Source: Treponema sp. (GTDB lineage Bacteria; Spirochaetota; Spirochaetia; Treponematales; Treponemataceae). Taken from it: DNA of 59,111 nt. The translations under genes and the position numbers were made by a program. The notes under the pieces were generated by a model. It saw only the letters and a program-made list of their open reading frames with translations. It was not told where the DNA came from and made no database searches. This document shows positions 37,219 to 45,497 of the stretch, piece by piece. Positions within the stretch are counted from its first letter, which is position 1; each line of letters opens with the position of its first letter. The stretch spans positions 1 through 59,111 of the forward strand of contig JAHAZJ010000050.1 of assembly GCA_018385315.1 (NCBI GenBank), in the 5' to 3' direction.

Positions 37219-38883
37219 ATGAAAAAAGTTTTATTTTTTTATTTTTCTTTACTTTTTGTTCTTTTCAGTTGTGGTGCAATTGAAAACAATTCAAACCAGG
37301 ATAATAAATCCAGTAATTCTAATTTATATCCAAATGATTTGAATCCAATTGTAAGTCAAAACATTTCAGATTCTCAAGATTTCATTTTTAGTACAAATTC
37401 TGTTGGAACTACAAGAATTACAATTCGAAGAAGTGAATGGAATAAAATGCTTTCTTATTACGATTATTTTTATAAAAATGAAAACCTTGTAATGGCAGAA
37501 AGCTATGAATACTCTAAACAGGGTAAAAAGTGGCTTTTAAATAATGTTGGCTTCAGACTTAGAGGAAATACCAGCCGATTCCGTCCTCAGGGAAAAGATA
37601 CTCCAACAGATGAAGTAGGAAATCTTCAAAGAAATGCAGAATGGAATCCGGATTATTACGAATATGCAAAAAACTGCAGTGATGATGATTATCGCCAGAG
37701 TCATTTTAAAATTGATTTTGAACCTTCAGATACTGATGACAGAAAAATGTCTGATTGCTTAAAAGGCATGGCTTTAAAAAGAAGTGATGCAATTTTTGGC
37801 AGAGAAATATATTGCTATTATCTTTTCCATCAGTATGGAATATGGACAGCTCCTCGTGCCTGTCATACAAAAGTTTATATAAAATTCATAGAAGATTTAG
37901 AAAATGATGGAACGGTCAAAGAAGATATTTCAGAATGCAATACAACTTTAATTGACTTTGGTGTTTATGAAATGTTTGAGGAAGTGAACAAGCAATCTCT
38001 TAAAAGCAGAATGCAGAAAAACAACACCACCAACGCAGAAAATGCCTGGTTAGGAAACGATGGAGATCTTTGGAAATGTTCTGGCGGCGATCTTTCTCTA
38101 GAAAGTAATGTACCAGAAAACTTTGGTTGCGAAGAAGTTCTTGTGCTTAATACAGATAAAGATAAATCACAATGGGATTATAAATTTTTCGCTCCTTTTT
38201 ATGATTTAAAAACAAATAAGAATAAAGTAGATAAAGCCACTGCATATTTTCAGGATTTTATTATCCAATTAAATGCTCTTGCCAAAATAGATGCAAAAAC
38301 TCCAGAAGGTATTCAGGCCCGTGTTGATTTTTATGAAAAATGGTTTGATGTAGATTTTTTTGTAAAAACTGTTGCTGTTAATATGCTGGTAGGAATGGAT
38401 GATGATTACTGGGGAAATAAAAATAACTATTATCTATATTTTGATAACGGAAAAAATGGCAGTGGAAAATGTTATATGATTCCTTTTGATTATGATAATA
38501 CAATGGGTTGTTCTATTACAGGCGACAAAGTTATTTCAAATCCTATGGAATGGGGAAACGGAGAAAATAGACCCCTTATGCAACACTTTCTTGAAGTTCC
38601 AGAATATAAGCAATTATTAAAAATAACCTTACTGGAAGTTTCTTCACAAGATCCATCTTCTCCATGGAACAAGAATAATAATTTTGAATTGTGGAAAAAG
38701 TGGCATAAAATGTTAAAACCTTTTGTATTTACAAAAAGTATTCAAGGATGGCCAAATATTGCAACTATCTGGATTTATGATGATGGTGGTTGGAAAGAGC
38801 AAAGACATTTTCTTACACAGGAACAGAACAATATTTATGAACAGGTAACTAATAATTTCCGTTACTGGCTGATCGACAAATAG
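37219..38883 (+). CDS. CotH-kinase-family lipoprotein
   Basis: The 554-residue lipoprotein ends its lipobox VLFSC at cysteine 18. The CotH fold is recognisable from FRLRGNTSRFRPQG, HFKIDFEPSD, GMALKRSDAIFGREIYCYYLF and the metal/ATP site PFDYDNTMG near residues 421-429. CotH phosphorylates spore-coat proteins in Bacillus. Here, in a non-sporulating lineage, an envelope or secreted target must be assumed. A small C-terminal domain (FELWKKWHKMLKPFVF) follows. It has a strong promoter, and yhbY follows 42 bases after its stop. The kinase family is well supported; activity and target are not. Confidence 0.85.
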   Translation: MKKVLFFYFSLLFVLFSCGAIENNSNQDNKSSNSNLYPNDLNPIVSQNISDSQDFIFSTNSVGTTRITIRRSEWNKMLSYYDYFYKNENLVMAESYEYSKQGKKWLLNNVGFRLRGNTSRFRPQGKDTPTDEVGNLQRNAEWNPDYYEYAKNCSDDDYRQSHFKIDFEPSDTDDRKMSDCLKGMALKRSDAIFGREIYCYYLFHQYGIWTAPRACHTKVYIKFIEDLENDGTVKEDISECNTTLIDFGVYEMFEEVNKQSLKSRMQKNNTTNAENAWLGNDGDLWKCSGGDLSLESNVPENFGCEEVLVLNTDKDKSQWDYKFFAPFYDLKTNKNKVDKATAYFQDFIIQLNALAKIDAKTPEGIQARVDFYEKWFDVDFFVKTVAVNMLVGMDDDYWGNKNNYYLYFDNGKNGSGKCYMIPFDYDNTMGCSITGDKVISNPMEWGNGENRPLMQHFLEVPEYKQLLKITLLEVSSQDPSSPWNKNNNFELWKKWHKMLKPFVFTKSIQGWPNIATIWIYDDGGWKEQRHFLTQEQNNIYEQVTNNFRYWLIDK

Positions 38884-38912
38884 GCTCTGTAGAAATATCA
38901 TCTAAAAACTGA

Positions 38913-38918
38913 TATGAT
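38913..38918 (+). promoter_or_regulatory. -10-like TATGAT before yhbY
   Basis: TATGAT ends six bases before the first ATG of the YhbY gene. No Shine-Dalgarno is present, so the transcript may begin at the start codon. Confidence 0.35.
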
Positions 38919-38924
38919 ATTGTT

Positions 38925-39221
38925 ATGATGGAATTAACAAGTAAACAGCGAAAGATTTTAGAAAAGGCTGCTCATGATTTACAGCCAGTGGTAATTGTTG
39001 GTGGAGCTGGAGTTACAGAAGGTGTAATTTCTATGGTAGCAAACTCCCTTAAAGCCCACGAATTACTTAAAATTAAATTTAACGAATATAAAGATGAAAA
39101 AGTTGAATTAACACAAGATATCTGTTCTCAGTGCAATGCAACATTGGTTCGCATTATTGGTAATGTTGCTATTTTGTATAAAGAAGCTGAAAAAAAAGAG
39201 GACAGAAAATATTCTTTATAA
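38925..39221 (+). CDS. yhbY: YhbY/CRS1-type RNA-binding protein
   Basis: This 98-residue protein of the YhbY family associates with pre-50S ribosome particles in E. coli. LTSKQRKILEKAAHDLQPVV, the GGAGV loop and VRIIGNVAILYK fit the single CRM domain. Two adjacent ATG codons (38925 and 38928) could each serve as start. Its stop is three bases from that of the convergent gene. Confidence 0.92.
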   Translation: MMELTSKQRKILEKAAHDLQPVVIVGGAGVTEGVISMVANSLKAHELLKIKFNEYKDEKVELTQDICSQCNATLVRIIGNVAILYKEAEKKEDRKYSL

Positions 39222-39224
39222 TCA

Positions 39225-39845
39225 TTAAAAATTGCCTGCACCAACAAAGGCGGTAACAGATTTTTCTGGTGACATAATTAATGTATCCATTAAGGTTAAT
39301 CCGATTCTGGCGCAAGGTAAAAGTCGGAAAAATTCTTTTTGAATTAAAAGGGGAACATCTCCATAACCAGGGCTGTAGCGTGGTTTAGTTTTTAAGCCAG
39401 ATGCTGCAGCTTCTTTTTTTATCTCCTCGTTTATATAATCCACAACTTTTTCTATAAACATTGCACCACAACTTTGAAAAACAGTCTCTTTTACAGTATC
39501 AATGGCAGTTGATTTTCTAATGCAGGCATCGACTTTTGGACCGATTGTAGCAGCAAATATATATACTTTTGAACACCCGTTAAGATTTCGTGATAAATCA
39601 ACAGAATTCAGGATTACATCTCCAAAATAAATCTGATTATTTTGAGATAAAGACAAATCAAAACTTTCTATAACTGCTTGTGGGGATAAAATATTAAATA
39701 ATTCATGACAGCATTCTTCTATCAATTTTTGAATCATTTCATCTGGTGCAGAAATTTTTCTATATCCTAAATAACGGGCTGCCTCTGTAAAATCTTCTTT
39801 TGTTGGTGAAAAAATATTTGTATCTGGAATAAGAATCTGCACCAT
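39225..39845 (-). CDS. Free-standing MetH reactivation domain protein
   Basis: This 206-residue protein resembles the C-terminal vitamin-B12-dependent methionine synthase activation domain, which binds SAM to remethylate oxidised cobalamin. Landmarks are IFAATIGPKVD, the signature RYSPGYGDVPLLIQ and PEKSVTAFVG. It has no MetH catalytic modules attached, so it should work with a split MetH encoded elsewhere. It lies near the BtuF-like importer, and metK and luxS are also in the window. It is divergent in transcription from yhbY (convergent ends) and downstream of the MFS gene. Confidence 0.88.
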   Translation of the reverse strand: MVQILIPDTNIFSPTKEDFTEAARYLGYRKISAPDEMIQKLIEECCHELFNILSPQAVIESFDLSLSQNNQIYFGDVILNSVDLSRNLNGCSKVYIFAATIGPKVDACIRKSTAIDTVKETVFQSCGAMFIEKVVDYINEEIKKEAAASGLKTKPRYSPGYGDVPLLIQKEFFRLLPCARIGLTLMDTLIMSPEKSVTAFVGAGNF

Positions 39846-39864
39846 ATAATGTCCTGTTTTATAC

Positions 39865-41064
39865 CTATCTGTTTCTAAAAATTTTATTCATTTTTTCATT
39901 ACACAAAATTAAAATCACAAGGAAAAATAAAATGAAGAATGGTAGAATTGAAACTGAAATAGTTTGTACTAATAAACCAAATAAAGGTGGCATTAATGTT
40001 GAACCAGCGTATGCACAAGCCATCTGTAAACCAATTAATAATTGAGAATTATCTGAACCAAAATTAATTGGTGTCTGATGAATTAAGCTTGGATAAATTG
40101 GCGCACAACCAAAACCTGTACAAACTAAGGCGGCACAAACCAACCATTTATTGTCAATTCTTAAAAGCATTAATATAATGCCCAAAAGAATAACACTATA
40201 TCCAATTCGAATTAATTTTTTATCACCTAATTTTTCAGAAACAAAACCACTTAAAAAACGACCTGCTGTAATACCTGCAAAAAATAACATGGCCCATCGT
40301 GTTGCAGTATTAATATCAATACCACGGGCAAAAACCATATATGTTGATGCCCACAGCCCTGTTGTAGATTCAACTGCACAATAACAAAGGAACGTGATTA
40401 TTGCAACTTTTACACCAGGAACGCCAATAACAGTAATAAGATTTTTTTCAGCTGTTTTATCTTTCTTTTCCAAAGTTTCAGCTGCTTTTTCTTCTTTCCC
40501 TTTTTCAGCTTTTTCCTCAGCTTTTTTCCACAAAGGCAAAGAGAGAACCAGAACAATCACAAGCCCTAACTGAAAAATAGAAATTGCCTCATATCCTTGA
40601 GTCCAGATTCCACCTCTTTCAATAAAGCTGCTCATTACAATTGGACCCGCCATTGTTCCTATTCCCCAGAAACAATGGAGCCAGCTCATGTGTCGTGATT
40701 TATAATGCAACGCAACATAATTATTTAACGCTGCATCAACACTTCCACCACCAAGACCATAAGGAATACCAAGTAAACACAAATGAATAAAATGAGTTGA
40801 ACGAGAAAATCCAAAAAGGGCTGCCGCAGTAAGAGCTACAGATATTACCATTACGTTTCCAGTTCCAATTTTTTTATTAATCCAATTGCTTGAAAGACTG
40901 GAAATAATAGTACTAGCCGCAATAATCATCGTGATAATACCTGCGTATCCTACTGGAACATTTAAAAACTCATACATCGAAGGCCATGCAGAACCCAAAA
41001 TCGAATCTGGAATACCTAAAGAAATAAAAGCAACATAAATAATTATCAAAAGAATAGTAAACAT
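39865..41064 (-). CDS. MFS transporter
   Basis: This is a 399-residue inner-membrane carrier with 12 predicted helices and a charged central loop rich in Lys/Glu (about residues 180-210). GIPYGLGGGSVDAALNNYVA and the repeated MFS A-type segments indicate the sugar/fucose-permease-like branch. I use ATG at 41064 (MFTILLIIIYVAFISLGIPD), with AGAGG five bases upstream. The open frame extends to 41211, but that part is the shadow of the P-II gene. The substrate is unknown. Confidence 0.85.
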   Translation of the reverse strand: MFTILLIIIYVAFISLGIPDSILGSAWPSMYEFLNVPVGYAGIITMIIAASTIISSLSSNWINKKIGTGNVMVISVALTAAALFGFSRSTHFIHLCLLGIPYGLGGGSVDAALNNYVALHYKSRHMSWLHCFWGIGTMAGPIVMSSFIERGGIWTQGYEAISIFQLGLVIVLVLSLPLWKKAEEKAEKGKEEKAAETLEKKDKTAEKNLITVIGVPGVKVAIITFLCYCAVESTTGLWASTYMVFARGIDINTATRWAMLFFAGITAGRFLSGFVSEKLGDKKLIRIGYSVILLGIILMLLRIDNKWLVCAALVCTGFGCAPIYPSLIHQTPINFGSDNSQLLIGLQMACAYAGSTLMPPLFGLLVQTISVSILPFFILFFLVILILCNEKMNKIFRNR

Positions 41065-41080
41065 GTAATCCTCTAAAAAC

Positions 41081-41734
41081 TTAATTCTTTTTTCCAAGAA
41101 GGGTAAAATCTTCAGCTTGATTACAGAAAATAATACCACTTCCTGCTTTTGCAAAACAAGGTAATTCTTTAATTGATGTAAGAATTGCTTCCTTTTTGTC
41201 TGCTGGAACAAGAATCATAAGCATGTCTTTTTCAGGGACAATATCTACTCCAAAAAATTTTTCATCCCCTTCCTTTGCAGTTCCCTTTGCTGCAATTATG
41301 GTTCCACCACTAGCCCCTGCTTTTCTAGCTGCGGTCATTGCATCTTCAGCATACCCTTTGTTTACAATAATATTTATCATTTCATATTCGCTTTGTGAAT
41401 TCATAATTACATCTCCTTTTATGTTATGACCATTTACTCCAGCCTTTATAAAAGTTCCTATGTTTTCGCTAAACATTACCCCAAAATGATGAGATTTTGC
41501 TGGAACACAATTGATAATTGCTTGTCTTACATTTTTTTCAACTTCAGATTCCACAAGAATAAAAACAATGTCTTTCCAGGAATCTCCTAATCCCAAAATC
41601 TGAAGCAGGTTATTAGAGGCAGTTCCCCGTCCCATAACAATTGTTCCACCCCGTGCCCCGTTCTGATTAGCACATTTTACAATTTCTTCTCCACAATCAT
41701 GAGGCACAATACATACAATCATTCTATATTGCAT
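41081..41734 (-). CDS. Tandem P-II-like signalling protein
   Basis: This 217-residue cytoplasmic protein consists of two P-II-type ferredoxin folds. Each half carries the GGTI element: ARGGTIVMGRGTA in residues about 26-38 and ASGGTIIAAKGTA in about 140-152. P-II proteins sense 2-oxoglutarate, ATP/ADP or, in diverged members, other small ligands, and regulate transporters. The gene overlaps the end of the DUF1538 gene by 11 bases, so it is a translationally coupled partner. A fused dimer of P-II folds would assemble differently from the usual homotrimer. The ligand is unknown. Confidence 0.85.
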   Translation of the reverse strand: MQYRMIVCIVPHDCGEEIVKCANQNGARGGTIVMGRGTASNNLLQILGLGDSWKDIVFILVESEVEKNVRQAIINCVPAKSHHFGVMFSENIGTFIKAGVNGHNIKGDVIMNSQSEYEMINIIVNKGYAEDAMTAARKAGASGGTIIAAKGTAKEGDEKFFGVDIVPEKDMLMILVPADKKEAILTSIKELPCFAKAGSGIIFCNQAEDFTLLGKKN

Positions 41735-43229
41735 TCTTTACCGCCTTTGTTTTTATTTTGAATATTATTCCCATTATCTGAATAGCAATTAATGGCATCA
41801 TGGCAACTAAAGCAATAACACCAAAAGAATCATTAGAACCATTACAGCTTGCCGCACCCAATGTAAAAGAAAGTACAAATGTTGATGTTAATGGTCCCGA
41901 TGCAACACCTCCAGAATCAAATGCAATTCCAGAAAATAATGGTGGACAAAAAATCATAAGAACCATTGCAATTACATAGCCTGGAATTAAAATATACTTC
42001 AAATCAAAATTTGAAACGCTGCGCCATATTGCAAGAGCGATGGCAACAGCTGTTCCACAAGAAAGGAATATAAGCAGCAATTTTCTTTTTATTGTACCAC
42101 CAGAGACTTGTTCAACCTGTTCACTTAAACACCATACAGCAGGTTCGGCACAAACTATTATTGCACCAAAAAGCAAGCCAGTAACAATTAACAAAACAAC
42201 CCACCAGCCACCTTGTGTCTGTGCAAGATAGCCCATTTTTATTCCCAGGCTTTGACCAGCTTGCATAAATCCACCATTAACACCTGTAAGAAAAATTGAT
42301 AACCCTATAAAACTGTAAATAAATCCGATTACAATTCTGACAATCTGAACCAGAGTCATTTTTAATAAGGTTAAATCAAAAAAAATAAATAAGCCAAATA
42401 AAGGAGCAATACTGATTAATGTTTCTTTTATGGAAACTATGAAGCTTTTTCCAAAAGGTGCAAATATGTTTTTTAAAGAAATACTATTTTCAACTGCCAG
42501 TTCACCAGCCTGTTCTACAATCAAAACATCATTTAGATTATTCATTCCTTTTTGATTACAGATTATTGCATATAAGAGAACTGCCAATACCGGCCCGATT
42601 GAAGTAATTCCTGTTAAACCAAAACTATTATCTTCATCAGAACGAACAGACGAAACACCAAGTCCTAATGCCATAATAAATGGAACAGTCATTGGTCCTG
42701 TTGTTGCTCCACCAGAATCAAAAGCTACACCCAAAAATTCTTTTGGAGCCAGCATCACAATTACAAACACAATCGTGTATGAAATAAATAAAACCCACTT
42801 TATAGAAAGATTCAGTACAGTTCTAAGAAGCCCTAACATAATAAAAAGGCCAACTCCAGCCGCAATTGTAAATGTAAAAACAGTCTTATTTACAAATGGA
42901 TAAATTCCATTAACCTGTTTTGAAAACACTTGTATATCTGGTTCTGCAGATGTAACAATAAAACCAATAGCAAATGCGGCCAATAGCAAGAGTGTTATGT
43001 TTCGTTTTTTTGTAAGTTCTGCACCAGTTCGTTCCCCCATAGGCTGAATTCCCAAATCAACACCTAAAAGAAAAACTGTAAGGCCTAAAATAAGAAAGAG
43101 ACCGCTAATGAGAAATCGGATTAAAAAGATTTTTTCTATAGGAACAACTGTTAAACCAAGTAAAAGAACAATTGCCATTACTGGTAATACTGAAACAGAA
43201 TTTTCCTTTAGTTTCAAAAGAATATTCAT
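41724..43229 (-). CDS. DUF1538 tandem membrane transporter-like protein
   Basis: The 501-residue inner-membrane protein has about 12 helices formed by two DUF1538 repeats. Each repeat contains an AEP motif (TSAEPDIQVFSKQV near 94-107, and VCAEPAVWCLSEQV) and a glycine-rich AFDSGGxxxGPxT segment. The function is not established. The inverted-repeat look suggests a channel or secondary transporter, and the coupled tandem P-II gene suggests gating by a cytosolic signal. The promoter at 43236-43263 is good and places the transcript start on the ATG. Confidence 0.88.
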   Translation of the reverse strand: MNILLKLKENSVSVLPVMAIVLLLGLTVVPIEKIFLIRFLISGLFLILGLTVFLLGVDLGIQPMGERTGAELTKKRNITLLLLAAFAIGFIVTSAEPDIQVFSKQVNGIYPFVNKTVFTFTIAAGVGLFIMLGLLRTVLNLSIKWVLFISYTIVFVIVMLAPKEFLGVAFDSGGATTGPMTVPFIMALGLGVSSVRSDEDNSFGLTGITSIGPVLAVLLYAIICNQKGMNNLNDVLIVEQAGELAVENSISLKNIFAPFGKSFIVSIKETLISIAPLFGLFIFFDLTLLKMTLVQIVRIVIGFIYSFIGLSIFLTGVNGGFMQAGQSLGIKMGYLAQTQGGWWVVLLIVTGLLFGAIIVCAEPAVWCLSEQVEQVSGGTIKRKLLLIFLSCGTAVAIALAIWRSVSNFDLKYILIPGYVIAMVLMIFCPPLFSGIAFDSGGVASGPLTSTFVLSFTLGAASCNGSNDSFGVIALVAMMPLIAIQIMGIIFKIKTKAVKNAI

Positions 43230-43235
43230 ATATTA

Positions 43236-43263
43236 AATATACAAATTTTATTCTATTTTTCAA
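43236..43263 (-). promoter_or_regulatory. Promoter of DUF1538/P-II operon
   Basis: TTGAAA, a 16-base spacer and TATATT lie on the minus strand with only six bases left before ATG. This predicts a leaderless transcript. Confidence 0.6.
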
Positions 43264-43349
43264 ATACTTTAATTAATTCACAGAATTTTTCATAAGAGTT
43301 TCATTATTTTATCTCTTACCAAATTCTTACTTTTGATTTTATTTGATTA

Positions 43350-43358
43350 TGCTATAAT
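43350..43358 (+). promoter_or_regulatory. Extended -10 promoter of envelope protein gene
   Basis: TGC-TATAAT lies at 43350-43358, with T-rich sequence upstream. The leader contains GGAGG at 43389-43393, seven bases before ATG. Confidence 0.6.
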
Positions 43359-43400
43359 TAAAGTATAAGAAACAAAAATCAAACATTTGGAGGCAGATTT

Positions 43401-43934
43401 ATGAAAAAAAGATTTTTTATTTCAATTTTGTTAACAGCTTTTTTTGTACTTCCAGTTTCTGCTTTTGAACATGGACCTGTTATTGGCGGTGGAGCTGTTG
43501 GAGCTATAAAACCTTATGCCTATGAATCCCTTGCATATAAATTGGACTGGGATTATGTAGATATAGACTTTGGCGTAAGAGTTCTGGAAAACATTCTTTA
43601 TAATAAGAATGAGCCGCTAATTAGCCTTGAACCAGGAATTAACATTTACTTTGGATCAGACAAAGCAAGCTACTACATTGGAGGAGGTTTCTTTGTTACA
43701 CCAGGGTTCTCAAGCGAAATCGCTGGATACGCAAGAACCGGTGGTGTATTCGGAGGCTGGGATTGGGGTATAGGCAAAGGCAGCTTAGACATTGGCCTTG
43801 AAATGTCACCTACAATTTGTTACATTGAGGGAGATGATGAGCTAGAATCTGGATTAAGTTCTGTTATCGGAACAATATTTAATATTTTAAAACTAAACCT
43901 TGGTGTAACTTACTTTATCCCAGTTGGAAAATAA
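43401..43934 (+). CDS. Small secreted envelope protein, barrel-like
   Basis: This 177-residue protein has a signal peptide (MKKRFFISILLTAFFVLPVS, cut near SAF). The mature part is glycine- and aromatic-rich with alternating strands (GGGFFVTPGFSSEIAGYARTGG) and ends LGVTYFIPVGK, resembling small outer-membrane barrels. No family is recognised. It has a clear promoter and Shine-Dalgarno and is monocistronic. Its terminator lies inside the convergent luxS gene. Confidence 0.72.
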   Translation: MKKRFFISILLTAFFVLPVSAFEHGPVIGGGAVGAIKPYAYESLAYKLDWDYVDIDFGVRVLENILYNKNEPLISLEPGINIYFGSDKASYYIGGGFFVTPGFSSEIAGYARTGGVFGGWDWGIGKGSLDIGLEMSPTICYIEGDDELESGLSSVIGTIFNILKLNLGVTYFIPVGK

Positions 43935-43935
43935 G

Positions 43936-44406
43936 TTACTTTGATGTAAAAGCATCCCAACCTTTTGTTTCAATGCCGCTAACCCATTTAGCGGCATATT
44001 TTTTTGCCCCTTCCAGGTCGTGATCCCGATAATTACCACACTCGGCTTCTGTAGTTGCAGGAACAGGCTTATCCCAAACTGCAACTTTTCTTAAAACATT
44101 TAACAAATGATTTGCAATTTCTTCTTCTGAAGGGTCACCCCAAACAGTAAAGTAAAAACCAGTTCTACATCCCATTGGAGAAAGATCTATAACACCTTCC
44201 ATTTCATCACGAATATATTCTGCCATTAAGTGTTCCAGAGTATGAATTGCACCTGTACTCATGAATTCTTTATTGGGCTGACAAAATCGAATATCAAATT
44301 TAGTAACAATGTCTCCCTTTTCTCCAGTTTTTTTTGCAGCAAGTCTAACAAAAGGAGCAATTACCTTTGTATGATCAAGATTAAAACTATCTACATTATA
44401 TTTCAT
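43936..44406 (-). CDS. luxS: S-ribosylhomocysteine lyase (AI-2 synthesis)
   Basis: LuxS splits S-ribosylhomocysteine to homocysteine and the AI-2 precursor DPD. The 156-residue enzyme has the metal motif HTLEH (H55, H59) with catalytic E58, C80 in PMGCRTGF, and the third ligand C123. All are intact. I chose ATG at 44406, preceded by GGAG; a longer frame to 44457 only overlaps mtnN. It follows mtnN by two bases, so the two steps of SAH detoxification are coupled. Confidence 0.97.
   Translation of the reverse strand: MKYNVDSFNLDHTKVIAPFVRLAAKKTGEKGDIVTKFDIRFCQPNKEFMSTGAIHTLEHLMAEYIRDEMEGVIDLSPMGCRTGFYFTVWGDPSEEEIANHLLNVLRKVAVWDKPVPATTEAECGNYRDHDLEGAKKYAAKWVSGIETKGWDAFTSK
43974..44005 (+). terminator. 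Terminator for the envelope gene inside luxS
   Basis: Arms TGCCGCTAA (43974-43982) and TTAGCGGCA (43988-43996) with loop CCCAT are followed by TATTTTTTT on the plus strand. It lies about 40 bases past the stop, within the coding end of luxS on the other strand. Confidence 0.85.
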
Positions 44407-44408
44407 TA

Positions 44409-45101
44409 TTATTCTCCAAGAATTTCCATAATAAGATTTGCACATGCTGCTGCACATTCATCTTCATTAAATTCATATGTATTACCAGCAGAATCATCTG
44501 CACAATCTGAAAGACAACGGATAATTACAAAAGGTACTTTATTAATTGCACAGGCATGAGCAATTGCAGCCCCTTCCATTTCCACACACATTGGCTGGAA
44601 ATTTTCAATAATCTGATTTTTTAAATTTTTTTCCCCAATAAACTGGTCACCAGAAGCAACAGTACCCATTACAATTTTGTGATTAGCGGCAAAAGATGAT
44701 TTATTGAATGCGGCAACAGCTTTTTCACCTAATTCTTTATCAGCAGTAAAATACTGCTCAAAACCAGGAAGCTGCCCTTTTTTATATCCAAAAATAGTTA
44801 TATCAACATCATGATAAACAGCTTGTGTAGAAACTACAAAATCAAAAACCCCAAGACCTTTTCCAGAAGCACCTGCAATTCCTGTGTTAATTATTTTTTC
44901 TACACCAAAATGCAAAGCAAGATACTGTGCACATAAAGCGGCATTCACTTTTCCAACACCACTTTTTACAACCACAACATCTTTACCACAAAGGCTTCCT
45001 GCATAGTATTTTAAACCACCATATTCAGTAATTTCTGCATCTTTAATGTTAGCCACAAGAGTTTTTACCTCTGTGTCCATTGCTCCAATAATACCAATCA
45101 T
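44409..45101 (-). CDS. mtnN: MTA/SAH nucleosidase
   Basis: This enzyme hydrolyses S-adenosylhomocysteine and methylthioadenosine to adenine plus the thioribosyl product used by LuxS. The 230-residue protein has IIGAMDTEV with catalytic E11, VVVVKSGVGKVNAA, NTGIAG, VEMEGAAIAHAC and the catalytic Asp in RCLSDCADD. Shine-Dalgarno AGGA. It is directly upstream of luxS, and a small membrane protein gene precedes it by 9 bases. Confidence 0.97.
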   Translation of the reverse strand: MIGIIGAMDTEVKTLVANIKDAEITEYGGLKYYAGSLCGKDVVVVKSGVGKVNAALCAQYLALHFGVEKIINTGIAGASGKGLGVFDFVVSTQAVYHDVDITIFGYKKGQLPGFEQYFTADKELGEKAVAAFNKSSFAANHKIVMGTVASGDQFIGEKNLKNQIIENFQPMCVEMEGAAIAHACAINKVPFVIIRCLSDCADDSAGNTYEFNEDECAAACANLIMEILGE

Positions 45102-45110
45102 TATAAATTC

Positions 45111-45476
45111 CTATTTGTCTTCTTTTTCTATTTTTTTATAACGATTAAGAACGTCCTGTGTAAGTTTATCTTCTAAATGGAACTTTCTGATTATTAATCT
45201 TACAATTGCAGAAAAAACCATAAAACCTAAGATTAATCCACCAATAAACTCTGCAAACATAAGAACCTGCATAATTTTTGGTGCCCATTCATTATCTTTT
45301 CCACAAATCAATGAAACTAAGATTAAAGAAACAACAAACATTCCTACAATTATTGCCAAAGTTACAACAATCTGAATGATTACTGTAAAAAATAAAAATA
45401 TATTTGTGTTACGCTTTTTTCTTGTTGCTTCAATTCTTTCTTTTTTCTGTTCAGGGGTTAATTCGTATTCTTCCAT
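45111..45476 (-). CDS. Small two-helix membrane protein
   Basis: This 121-residue protein has a charged N-terminus (TPEQKKERIEATRKKRN), hydrophobic segments at about 27-57 and 69-93, and a charged C-terminal helix ending KKIEKEDK. No family is recognised. Clear Shine-Dalgarno AGAGGA. It lies between lspA and mtnN in what appears to be one operon. Confidence 0.7.
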   Translation of the reverse strand: MEEYELTPEQKKERIEATRKKRNTNIFLFFTVIIQIVVTLAIIVGMFVVSLILVSLICGKDNEWAPKIMQVLMFAEFIGGLILGFMVFSAIVRLIIRKFHLEDKLTQDVLNRYKKIEKEDK

Positions 45477-45497
45477 TTTATCCTCTTATTTTTAATG

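Noticed and set aside
41065..41211. 49-residue N-terminal extension of the MFS carrier
   Set aside because: It overlaps the P-II gene, and the downstream ATG has a good Shine-Dalgarno and begins the first helix.
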